Shown here: in pieces, positions 7,097 to 13,517 of the stretch
Layout: each line of letters opens with the position of its first letter
Position numbering within the stretch: position 1 is the first letter of the stretch
Origin: Bin22 sp034428635
GTDB taxonomy: Bacteria; Chloroflexota; Dehalococcoidia; Lucifugimonadales; UBA3495
Direction of reading: 5' to 3'
Assembly: GCA_034428635.1 (NCBI GenBank)
Contig: DAOUHR010000026.1
Span: forward strand, 1-15,450
Length of the DNA stretch: 15,450 nt
The notes under the pieces: generated by a model
What the model was told of the DNA's origin: nothing
Databases searched by the model: none
What the model saw: only the letters and a program-made list of their open reading frames with translations
Program-made: the position numbers and the translations under genes

Positions 7097-7903
7097 ATGC
7101 CATTTGAAGGGTTTCCCCGGAATGTACGGGCCACCCCGGTGCCGGATCCTTTCTTTAACTCGCTGCTGGAAGAGATCGAAGACCTGGCCGAGTTGAAGGT
7201 AACGCTGCGGCTGCTCTGGCTGCTGGGCCAGAAACGGGGGCAAACCAGGTACGTTTCCGAACAGGAACTGCTAGCGGACACAACCCTGGTACGTTCGCTG
7301 GCCAACGCCGGGGGCGACCCACAGGAGCAGATCAGGCACGGGCTGGCGCTGGCGGTGACCCGGGGCACGCTGTTGAGGCAGACGTCCAACGAAGCGCCGG
7401 AAGTGCGTTTCTACCTGCTTAACAGCGAGGAAAACCGGAGAAGGCTGGCGAGCCGGGGCGCAGGATTTCATCCAGCAGACTTCGCCAGGGACATTTTGCC
7501 CGCCGGGCCTCCCCTGGGTCGGAGCGGGGGCGGGGCTGCCGAAGTCAACATTTACGATCTCTACGAGAACAACATCGGGACCTTCGGGCCACTGATGGCA
7601 CAGCAACTGGCGGAGGCAGAAGACCGCTATCCGGGCAGCTGGATTGAGGAAGCCTTCAAGACGGCAATTAACGAAAACAAGCGGTCCTGGAGCTACATAG
7701 CGGGCATCCTGCGGCGGTGGGCCGCCGAAGGGCGGGGCCAGCAAGCGAATACGAGGGACGAGTCGCCAAACGCCCTGCCGGGCGTCGGGGTGAAGGCCGG
7801 AGCAACCCTCTGGGAAGAAGATGGGAGGCAGCATGGAGAGCCTGGGAGACATTCTGAAGAGGATGACCGTGGGCGACACCCTCGGAGCCGTCAACGGCGA
7901 TAG
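7097..7903 (+). CDS. DnaD-domain primosome protein
   Basis: 268 residues. The N-terminal part (about 15-110) is a helical winged-helix-like region with short hydrophobic helices (ELKVTLRLLWLLGQKRG). A flexible glycine-rich linker follows at about 120-150. Residues 151-212 form a DnaB_2/DnaD C-terminal domain, with IYDLYENNIGTFGPLMAQQL and the signature YIAGILRRW. The family binds DNA and remodels it while DnaB is loaded at the origin or at restarting forks. The start two bases after dnaB is chosen because the family-like sequence begins there. The last 24 codons overlap the start of the next gene in another frame and are arginine-rich and low-complexity. That tail is probably just tolerated read-through. 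Confidence 0.85.
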   Translation: MPFEGFPRNVRATPVPDPFFNSLLEEIEDLAELKVTLRLLWLLGQKRGQTRYVSEQELLADTTLVRSLANAGGDPQEQIRHGLALAVTRGTLLRQTSNEAPEVRFYLLNSEENRRRLASRGAGFHPADFARDILPAGPPLGRSGGGAAEVNIYDLYENNIGTFGPLMAQQLAEAEDRYPGSWIEEAFKTAINENKRSWSYIAGILRRWAAEGRGQQANTRDESPNALPGVGVKAGATLWEEDGRQHGEPGRHSEEDDRGRHPRSRQRR

Positions 7904-9221
7904 GCCCGGCCTGCGGAACATTGCAGCCGAAGAACCTGAAGAGGACCGGTGCCCCATCTGCGACGGCGCCGGCTGGGTCAGCAAGCGAGTTTCGGTAGGT
8001 CACCCGGACTTTGGCGAGGCTTTCCCCTGCCGCTGCCAGCAGCAAAGGGACCCGGAACAGCGTGCGGACGCGCTAAGCAGGTACAGCAACCTGGGGGCAC
8101 TGCGTCGCACCACCTTCGAAACTACCAATCCTAACGGTCAGGTACATGACGCCAACAGCCGGCAGCTTTTCGGGGATGCCATGAAGGCCGCTTTGGCCTT
8201 TTCCGAGAATCCCGAAGGGTGGCTGGTGTTGACCGGGCCGAGCGGAAGCGGCAAGACTCACCTGGCGGTTGCGGCGGCCAACCGGTGCATCGACCGGGGC
8301 TTTCCCACCTACTTCATCGTGGCCGCCGACCTGTTGGACCACCTGCGGGCCACCTACGCTCCAGACAGCGCAATCTCCTACGACGAGCTTTTCGAGCAGG
8401 TAAGAAACGCTCCCATTCTGGTGCTGGACGATCTATCGGCCCAGTTCACGACGCCCTGGGCGCAGGAAAAGCTGTTCCAGATAGTCAGCCACCGGTTCAA
8501 CGAGTCGCTGCCCACGATAATCACGGTGAGAGGGCCGATTGAGCGGCTGGATGAAGGGCTGCGGACTAGGATGGAGGCGCAGAGCGGGTTTTCGACGATT
8601 TACCGGCTGGGGGAGCATACTTCCCGGGCGGCGAGTCGGATAGGGGCCATTCCCGCGGATATGCTGGGGCGGATGACTTTCGAGAACTTCGACGTGTACG
8701 GCAGGGTCGACACCGACCAGCCGGGGCGAGAGTCGCTGGTGAGGGCGTGGCAGGCCGCAAGGGATTTTGCATCGGAGCCGAACGGATGGCTGCTGCTGAC
8801 CGGCCCGAGGGGCTGCGGAAAAACCCACCTGGCGGTAGCGGTTGCAGGGGAGTGTGCCCGCAGGGGCTGCTCGGTATTTCGGGCCTTTGTGCCCGATTTG
8901 ATGGATCACCTGCGCGGCACTTTCAGCCCAGACAGCCCTATCAGTTACGACGAACTGTTCGAACAGGTGAAGTCGGTGGACCTACTGATTCTCGATGATC
9001 TGGGAACGCAGGTCAGTACGCCCTGGGCCGAAGAGAAGCTTTACCAGATTGTGGCAAGCAGGTACGATCTGCGCATGCCAACGGTAATAACGTCAATCGA
9101 CAGCGTGGACCAGTTGGCCAAGGACTGGCCCAACATCGGTTCGCGGCTGGTAGACCAGTCGCTCGTAGACTGGCACCCCATTTCCGCGCCCAACTTTCGC
9201 GACCAGCGGCGGCGGGGGTAG
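7833..9221 (+). CDS. Tandem double-AAA+ DnaC/DnaI-type helicase loader with zinc-binding N-terminus
   Basis: 462 residues from the ATG at 7833, which is preceded by GGGAGG. An ATG at 7821 is the alternative. An N-terminal CPIC...CRC motif (C40, C43, C66, C68) could hold zinc, as DnaI-type loaders do. Two AAA+ modules of the DnaC/IstB class follow. The first has Walker A 135-142 (GPSGSGKT), Walker B 195-200 (ILVLDD) and an Arg at 244-246. The second has Walker A 324-331 (GPRGCGKT), Walker B 384-389 (LLILDD) and a box VII-like GSRL at 436-439. Residues 129-231 and 318-420 align without gaps at about 59% identity by hand count. Ordinary loaders have one AAA+ domain and about 250-310 residues. 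Position behind dnaB and the DnaD gene argues for a role in DnaB loading. Sensor-1 Asn is absent in both (TVRG, TSID). Confidence 0.85.
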   Translation: MESLGDILKRMTVGDTLGAVNGDRPGLRNIAAEEPEEDRCPICDGAGWVSKRVSVGHPDFGEAFPCRCQQQRDPEQRADALSRYSNLGALRRTTFETTNPNGQVHDANSRQLFGDAMKAALAFSENPEGWLVLTGPSGSGKTHLAVAAANRCIDRGFPTYFIVAADLLDHLRATYAPDSAISYDELFEQVRNAPILVLDDLSAQFTTPWAQEKLFQIVSHRFNESLPTIITVRGPIERLDEGLRTRMEAQSGFSTIYRLGEHTSRAASRIGAIPADMLGRMTFENFDVYGRVDTDQPGRESLVRAWQAARDFASEPNGWLLLTGPRGCGKTHLAVAVAGECARRGCSVFRAFVPDLMDHLRGTFSPDSPISYDELFEQVKSVDLLILDDLGTQVSTPWAEEKLYQIVASRYDLRMPTVITSIDSVDQLAKDWPNIGSRLVDQSLVDWHPISAPNFRDQRRRG

Positions 9222-9232
9222 GGCTGGGGGTT

Positions 9233-9369
9233 TAGGGCGTGTCGTCATATTCAATGTCATTGCTACTAAGGCAGGAATCTCGACCTCAGCCCATCGAGGT
9301 TCCCGCCTTCGCGGGAACGACGATTAGGGACGCTCGGAGAGTTATACCTTCAATTTGACGACAGCCCCC
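9233..9369. mobile_element. MITE-like element B (same family as element A)
   Basis: The left end is TA-GGGCGTGTCGTCATATT. The right end, reverse-complemented, is GGGGGCTGTCGTCAAATT. These match each other and element A over the core TGTCGTCAAATT. The left TA is present and the right one is not (AG instead). The inside holds a REP palindrome at 9295-9322 (stem GTTCCCGC/GCGGGAAC, loop CTTC), the same palindrome as at 3549-3576. No coding sequence. It starts 12 bases after the loader stop codon and ends 5 bases before the stop codon of the next, convergent gene. Confidence 0.6.
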
Positions 9370-9374
9370 AGAAC

Positions 9375-9830
9375 CTACCGGCGTTTGCGTTGGTGGGTGG
9401 CGCACCATTCCTCGTAGGGCGGGACTTCTTCGCCGATGGTCCAGAGGAAGTGGTAAGTGCCTGAATCTCCCATGTACTTGAAGTCCTTTCGGATGGCCTG
9501 CAGGGTTCCTTCGAAGCCGCCGTGGGAGCGGAGATAGGACCTGAACCCGCCGTGTTCCGCTTGCAGTTCCAGCATGCGCCGGGCGTTGGCGGTGATGGCG
9601 GAAAGCTTACGGCGGTGCCGGATCATGCGGGAGTCCTGAACCAGTTCGTCCAGTTGGGGGTCGCTGAGACCAGCGATAGTGTCGGGGTCGAAGCCTCGCA
9701 TGGCCTCCCTGACCCCCGGCCACTTGGACTCGACCACGCGCCAGGAAATGCCGGACTGGAAGACGGACTTGCTCATAATTTCCAGGTAATCGGCCAGGCC
9801 GCTGGGTTCTATTTTCTCCGGTACGTGCAT
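9375..9830 (-). CDS. Divergent Tag-like DNA-3-methyladenine glycosylase I family protein
   Basis: 151 residues against about 187 in E. coli Tag. Residues 19-90 follow the Tag core closely: FQSGISWRVVESKW, then RGFDPDTIAGLSDPQLDELVQD and MIRHRRKLSAITANARRML. A later FKYMGDSGTYHFL matches the Tag FKFVG..xCYSFM region. The enzyme family flips out and cleaves alkylated purines in base-excision repair. Trp30 corresponds to the active-site Trp46, but the pocket glutamate (Glu38 of E. coli) aligns with Ser22. The zinc ligands of Tag are not evident. It may therefore have another base specificity or be non-catalytic. An AGGAG ribosome site sits upstream of the ATG. Monocistronic, with a hairpin separating it from the upstream oxidoreductase-like gene. 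Confidence 0.75.
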   Translation of the reverse strand: MHVPEKIEPSGLADYLEIMSKSVFQSGISWRVVESKWPGVREAMRGFDPDTIAGLSDPQLDELVQDSRMIRHRRKLSAITANARRMLELQAEHGGFRSYLRSHGGFEGTLQAIRKDFKYMGDSGTYHFLWTIGEEVPPYEEWCATHQRKRR

Positions 9831-9848
9831 AGCCGCTGACTCCTGTTA

Positions 9849-9888
9849 AAGAATAGAGGCCCCGGTCCGCAAATTTGCGGGTCGGGGC
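9849..9888 (-). terminator. Rho-independent terminator after the Gfo/Idh-fold gene
   Basis: A 15-bp stem (9859-9888; arms GCCCCGGTCCGCAAA and TTTGCGGGTCGGGGC, two G-T wobbles, practically no loop) follows the oxidoreductase-like gene by about 36 bases. On the minus strand it is trailed by CTCTATTCTTT. It lies between that gene and the Tag-like gene, both leftward. Confidence 0.7.
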
Positions 9889-9924
9889 ATCAAGAATTAT
9901 CCAGTTGAGGCCTGGGCCATCCAG

Positions 9925-10962
9925 TTAAAGGGGCAGGGCAATGGACTGGCCCGTCTGGGAGCTGCGGGTAACCGCTTCGGTGAACTCCATGTAGTGGAGG
10001 CCGATGTCGAAGGGGGTGTGGGTTACGGGTTCCTGGCCGCGGATGGCGCTGATGAACTCCTCCTCGACCCGCCAGGCGTACTGCATTTCCGCGGGATTGG
10101 GGATTTCCGCCAGTTGGGCGTCGCCTCGCCTGCCGCCGTGCACGTTAAGCTGGGAGTCAATGTGCAGGGTGCCTTCGCTGCCGTGGAGCCAGGCTTCGGT
10201 GCCGCGGGCAAGGCCCGTCACTGCGCTGACGCGCATGTGGCCCTGGGCGCCGTTGGAAAACTCCATCAGGATATCAACGTGGTCAGGGATGGTTACAACC
10301 TGCATGGACCCTTCTTCGTCCATGCGGGCAGGCACGTTTACCCGGGACATGGCCATCACCCGAGTAGCGGGGCCGGTCCAGCGGCTGAGGCATTCGTACC
10401 AGATGCCCATGTTCAGGATGTTGTAGCCGCTGAAGGTGCGGTTGTGGCGCCAGTGCAGGGGCGCCGCCTTGTCCACAAAGGCGGGGCCAACCACCTGGGC
10501 TTCCACGGCCAGCAGATCGCCAAGGTAACCCTCGGAAATCTTCTGCTGCACCAGGTTGTCCACTTTGAAGGTGGAGGGACCGGGCACGATCTGGGTAACC
10601 AGGTGAGGGTTGTTCCGGGAAGCTTCCAGCATTTCACGGGCTTCCTGGGCGTTGGCGGCCATGCGGGCCTCGGTAAGGACGTGCTTGCCCTTTTCCAGCG
10701 CGGCGATGGTCAGGTTGCGGTGCATGTAGGGCCAGGTGCCGATGCACACGGCGTCGATAGAGGGGTCGTCCAGCAGATCGCGCCAGTTATCGTAAACGGT
10801 GGGGATGTTGAAGGAATCGGCGACCCGCTGCCCGGACTCGCGGCTGCGGTTGGCCACGGCGGCCAGTTCTACTCCCTCTACATCAAGAAAACCCGGGATG
10901 TGACGGTCGCGGGTATTGCGGCCAGCGCCAATCAGTCCCAAACGTATAGAATCGTTTGCCAC
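9925..10962 (-). CDS. Gfo/Idh/MocA-family protein lacking the usual catalytic residues
   Basis: 345 residues from a GTG start. An ATG 15 codons upstream is ignored because a perfect AGGAGG lies 6 bases before the GTG and the Rossmann strand begins at once. The N-terminal NAD(P)-binding loop is GLIGAGRNTRDRHIPGF (residues 9-25), followed by VELAAVANRS, SIDAVCIGTWPYMHRNL and GKHVLTEARMA. The C-terminal alpha/beta domain has the typical GSEGTLHID and the ending DIGLHYMEFTEAVTRSSQTG. In active family members the Lys of EKP and a D-x-G-x-H motif do the hydride transfer chemistry. Here they read EAR (98-100) and NMGIWYE. A changed reaction or non-catalytic binding role is possible. Substrate unknown. 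Confidence 0.88.
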   Translation of the reverse strand: MANDSIRLGLIGAGRNTRDRHIPGFLDVEGVELAAVANRSRESGQRVADSFNIPTVYDNWRDLLDDPSIDAVCIGTWPYMHRNLTIAALEKGKHVLTEARMAANAQEAREMLEASRNNPHLVTQIVPGPSTFKVDNLVQQKISEGYLGDLLAVEAQVVGPAFVDKAAPLHWRHNRTFSGYNILNMGIWYECLSRWTGPATRVMAMSRVNVPARMDEEGSMQVVTIPDHVDILMEFSNGAQGHMRVSAVTGLARGTEAWLHGSEGTLHIDSQLNVHGGRRGDAQLAEIPNPAEMQYAWRVEEEFISAIRGQEPVTHTPFDIGLHYMEFTEAVTRSSQTGQSIALPL

Positions 10963-10968
10963 GAAGAA

Positions 10969-10974
10969 CCTCCT
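10969..10974 (-). promoter_or_regulatory. Perfect Shine-Dalgarno that sets a GTG start
   Basis: AGGAGG on the minus strand, 6 bases before the GTG at 10962. It decides the start of the Gfo/Idh-fold gene against an ATG 15 codons upstream, which has no such site. Confidence 0.8.
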
Positions 10975-11009
10975 GTATGGAAGAAACGTAGTTCCTGTCG
11001 TCGGCACCG

Positions 11010-11038
11010 ATTATAGGGCAGGCTCCGGGCATTGTCAT
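11010..11038 (-). promoter_or_regulatory. Strong sigma-70-type promoter of the Gfo/Idh-fold gene
   Basis: On the minus strand ATGACA (5 of 6 consensus) and a perfect TATAAT are separated by 17 bases. The predicted start near 11003 gives a leader of about 41 bases that ends in the AGGAGG/GTG. No operator-like symmetry is obvious. Confidence 0.7.
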
Positions 11039-11263
11039 CTTGGGCAACCTGGTTCGTCCGACTGGAAATCGCACATTCCCTATTGCGCTTTGCCAGGGCA
11101 ACGGCAAGGATACCAATGGAAAGGCCTGACTTGCGCTATCCAAATCTTCCAAGTTACCATCTTAAGGTTGGGGCTACGTGGCAATGCAAGGTCGCTGACG
11201 CCGTCATCGCACTATCTCCAGCGAAGGTTGATTTCAGCTTATTTCGAGGGTTGTTCAAGACGA
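11039..11263. other. Intergenic stretch with nothing recognised
   Basis: Together with the promoter region to its left this makes about 300 gene-free bases between divergent genes. The frame of the signal-peptidase gene stays open through it, but the translation has no membrane helix, no family similarity and mixed composition. I see no repeat, RNA or terminator. Confidence 0.4.
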
Positions 11264-11716
11264 GTGAGGGGACACTGGAAGCTGTTGCGGGTAAAGGGAA
11301 ACAGCATGGCGCCTACCCTGCTGAGCGGCCAAATAGTGCAGACGCGTCCGCCGGCGGGATTGAAAGCTGGCAATTCCCCGGTTCGAGGCTCGATAGTCGC
11401 GCTGCAACATCCGGTGCGCGGTGAGGCAATCTATCTGAAGCGAGTAATCGGGCTGCCCAATGAACATGTCGCCATAGCAGACGGCGGCGTAATAATTAAC
11501 GGAAATCTGCTGCAAGAGCCCTATCTATCCGATGATATGGGCACTTACTCTAGAGGAGCAAGCCAGTGGTTCACTGACGCTGGAGAAGTATTTGTGCTGG
11601 GCGACAACCGGGGCGACAGCGAGGACAGCCGGGTATTCGGGCCGGTACCGACGAGGCTCGTTGTAGGTGAAGTGTGGTTCAGGTACTTCCCGCCCGCATT
11701 GCTCCGGCAGGCGTGA
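11264..11716 (+). CDS. S26-family signal peptidase without a membrane anchor
   Basis: 150 residues from a GTG at 11264. A TTG at 11228 is also possible, and neither has a strong ribosome site. All signal peptidase I boxes are visible. The catalytic serine is in KGNSMAPTLLSGQIV (Ser14). The general-base lysine is in YLKRVIGLPNE (Lys59). Box E is VLGDNRGDSEDSRVFGPVP (111-129), with VVGEVWFRYFP at the end. Type I signal peptidases normally carry one or two N-terminal membrane helices. None can be found in any upstream codons of this frame, so the enzyme is soluble, peripheral or 5'-truncated. Short unanchored S26 proteins include maturation proteases such as the nickel-superoxide-dismutase type, but no such partner gene is nearby. 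The YihY-family gene follows after 68 bases. Confidence 0.78.
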   Translation: MRGHWKLLRVKGNSMAPTLLSGQIVQTRPPAGLKAGNSPVRGSIVALQHPVRGEAIYLKRVIGLPNEHVAIADGGVIINGNLLQEPYLSDDMGTYSRGASQWFTDAGEVFVLGDNRGDSEDSRVFGPVPTRLVVGEVWFRYFPPALLRQA

Positions 11717-11784
11717 AGGGCGGCTGACAGCCAGGAGAGGTTGAGTACAGGAAGTCATCCTAACTTCGGGCAAGTGGGCAACTT

Positions 11785-12756
11785 ATGGCCAGTCCTGCAG
11801 TCATAATGAAACACACGAGGGACAGATTCAAACGGTGGTGGTGGCACCACCCCTTGCTGCAATACCGCCCGGTCAAGATATTGGTCCATGTGGCCAACGA
11901 AATGATCACGCGGGACGCCAACCACCTGGCGGCGGGAGTAGCCTACTACGCCATATTCGGTATCTTCCCCTTCCTGCTGGGAATGATGGTTGTTTCCAGC
12001 CTATTCCTGGAGGCGGAAGTCGTCCGGGCCAAGCTGCTGGAATTTGTGATAGGCAACCTGCCGGGCTCGGACCGGCTGATTGCCAGCAATATCATCTTTA
12101 TTGACTCTCACCGGACCGAGTTGATCCTGATCGCCATAGTGGGAATCCTGTGGTCATCCAGTTCGGTGTTCGGTGCGGTCAGCAGGCTGGTCAACCGGGC
12201 CTGGGGCATCTACCAGGGTCAACCCTTCCACATTCACCGGGTGGAGCACATCCTGTTTCTGTTCAGCTTTGGCCTCTATTTCCTATTCTGGCTGGCGGTG
12301 ACTTCCTTTATTCCAATATTGTTAAACATTAACCTGGGGGCTCCATTCCAGGAAGTCATCCATGAATCGGGGTTCCTGAACCTTCTGATCAGGCTGAGTT
12401 CGTGGTTTGTTACCGCCGTGGGGTTCCTGCTGGTGTATCGTTACCTGCCGAACTGCGAAGTGAAATGGCACAACGTCTGGGTCGGCACTTTGGTGGCCTC
12501 GATACTGTTCGAGGTGGGGAAGGAAATCTTTACCGATTACCTCCACCACTACGGGCAATACGATATTCTTTATGGGTCGATAGCTTCGACGATTATCTTT
12601 TTGCTGTGGGTGTTCCTGTCGGCCCTGATTTTGACGCTGGGAGCGGAAATATGCTCGAACTTCCAGCAGGCATACCACCCGGACGAACGAGTTGACCGGA
12701 TGCGGGGGTGGGGCTGGGTCGACGATGTTGACCAGCCCACAGAATTGGGGGACTGA
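11785..12756 (+). CDS. YihY/BrkB-family inner-membrane protein
   Basis: 323 residues with about six membrane segments. The family signature HLAAGVAYYAIFGIFPFLLGMMV sits in the first helix (about 46-69). The family motif GILWSSSSVFGAVSRLVNRAWGI is at about 120-142, and later helices carry LLVYRYLPNCEVKW and YGSIASTIIFLLWVFLSALILTLGAEI. The family was long mislabelled ribonuclease BN. Its real role is unclear, with transport or envelope functions proposed. The N-terminus has a basic, Trp-rich cytoplasmic stretch. The ATG at 11785 has no strong ribosome site, and an ATG seven codons downstream is possible. It probably shares a transcript with the S26 peptidase gene. Confidence 0.92.
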   Translation: MASPAVIMKHTRDRFKRWWWHHPLLQYRPVKILVHVANEMITRDANHLAAGVAYYAIFGIFPFLLGMMVVSSLFLEAEVVRAKLLEFVIGNLPGSDRLIASNIIFIDSHRTELILIAIVGILWSSSSVFGAVSRLVNRAWGIYQGQPFHIHRVEHILFLFSFGLYFLFWLAVTSFIPILLNINLGAPFQEVIHESGFLNLLIRLSSWFVTAVGFLLVYRYLPNCEVKWHNVWVGTLVASILFEVGKEIFTDYLHHYGQYDILYGSIASTIIFLLWVFLSALILTLGAEICSNFQQAYHPDERVDRMRGWGWVDDVDQPTELGD

Positions 12757-12823
12757 ACTGCCAAGGGATGGCTGGGGCACTATTAGTGAAACCGATTTGA
12801 AGCGAAGACCGATAGACCTTTGT

Positions 12824-12920
12824 CGTCATTCCGGCCTTAAGCTTGAACTTAGTGTGGTTGAGAAAGGTCAACTACGAGGCAAGTGAAGGGCCCTGGATTC
12901 CGGCTTTCGCCGGAATGACG
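12824..12920. repeat. Facing pair of REP-like repeats (family P4)
   Basis: A left half CGTCATTCCGGC (12824-12835) and a complete palindrome at 12894-12920 (arms TTCCGGC and GCCGGAA, then TGACG) lie in inverted order about 58 bases apart. The complete unit recurs at 13467-13493 exactly and at 5109-5135, inside MITE-like element A, with one base changed. The gap 12757-13058 contains no gene. Confidence 0.7.
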
Positions 12921-12976
12921 ATTAATCCCCAGCCCATCATTTCAAACCTGTTGGGTTATTAGCCGAAAAAGACAAA

Positions 12977-13007
12977 GGGCGGGCATCAAGTCCCGCCCCT
13001 TATTCTT
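12977..13007. terminator. Bidirectional Rho-independent terminator
   Basis: The arms GGGCGGG (12977-12983) and CCCGCCC (12992-12998) form a 7-bp GC stem with an 8-base loop. On the plus strand CTTATTCTT follows. On the minus strand TTTGTCTTTTTC follows. It lies between the converging YihY-family gene and the small gene that ends at 13059, and can serve both. Confidence 0.7.
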
Positions 13008-13058
13008 GACCGCTGGCCTGACTTTACGTCTCGGCAATTGAGTGGATCCCGGCAGCGG

Positions 13059-13328
13059 CTAAAGTTTCCAGAAGTTGCCCACCTGGCAGACCATGTCAAC
13101 TTTGTGGATTGATTCCGCGGGCCAGCCGACCAAGTTGATCCAGTCCTCAAAATGGGACTGCTCCACGGCCTCGCATTCGGAAACAAGGCGGCCACTTTCG
13201 AGGTCACCATAGACCTTGAGGATGGTGGTGCGACGGTCGGGGCGCCACTTGCGGACGGCGTTAAGCTTGTCCCGGAAGTCAGCCTCGGTAATTCCGGGCA
13301 CGTTGTGGATGGCGATGAATCTGGCCAT
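13059..13328 (-). CDS. Small conserved-looking protein, possible dimeric alpha-beta barrel
   Basis: 89 residues. The pattern is short beta strand (RFIAIHNVPG), helix (TEADFRDKLNAVRKW), strand (TTILKVYGDLESGRLVSECEA), helix (QSHFEDWINLVGW) and final strand (IHKVDMVCQVGNFW). It resembles the ferredoxin-like fold of small stand-alone proteins such as DUF3303/DUF4242, but I cannot assign the family. Coding potential is supported by the regular alternation of hydrophobic residues, an ATG with GAGAGG about 10 bases upstream, and a terminator hairpin 60 bases past the stop. It is read in the same direction as the hydratase pair but is separated from it by 190 bases that carry a REP-like repeat. Confidence 0.7.
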   Translation of the reverse strand: MARFIAIHNVPGITEADFRDKLNAVRKWRPDRRTTILKVYGDLESGRLVSECEAVEQSHFEDWINLVGWPAESIHKVDMVCQVGNFWKL

Positions 13329-13466
13329 TGATTGATAACCTCTCTGAAAGACTCTTTTGGAAATCCAAGCCGCCTATCGACTGTAGTCTGCCTCGCCCGT
13401 CAATCCAGCTTTGAAACGGAATCAAGGCAATTCTGCTGTAAGTTCTTTAGCCGTGAGTAAGGTTTC

Positions 13467-13493
13467 TGGATTCCGGCTTTCGCCGGAATGACG
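13467..13493. repeat. REP-like palindrome, family P4
   Basis: Same 27-base unit as 12894-12920: arms TTCCGGC/GCCGGAA, loop TTTC, flanks TGGA and TGACG. It sits 25 bases past the stop codon of the hydratase C-terminal gene and may protect or terminate its message. Confidence 0.75.
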
Positions 13494-13517
13494 AGATGGG
13501 TATTCTGGCGACACTTG

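Noticed and set aside
11377..11390. GGTTCGAGGCTC, a tRNA T-loop-like word
   Set aside because: It lies inside the signal-peptidase coding sequence, and no acceptor stem or anticodon arm can be drawn around it.
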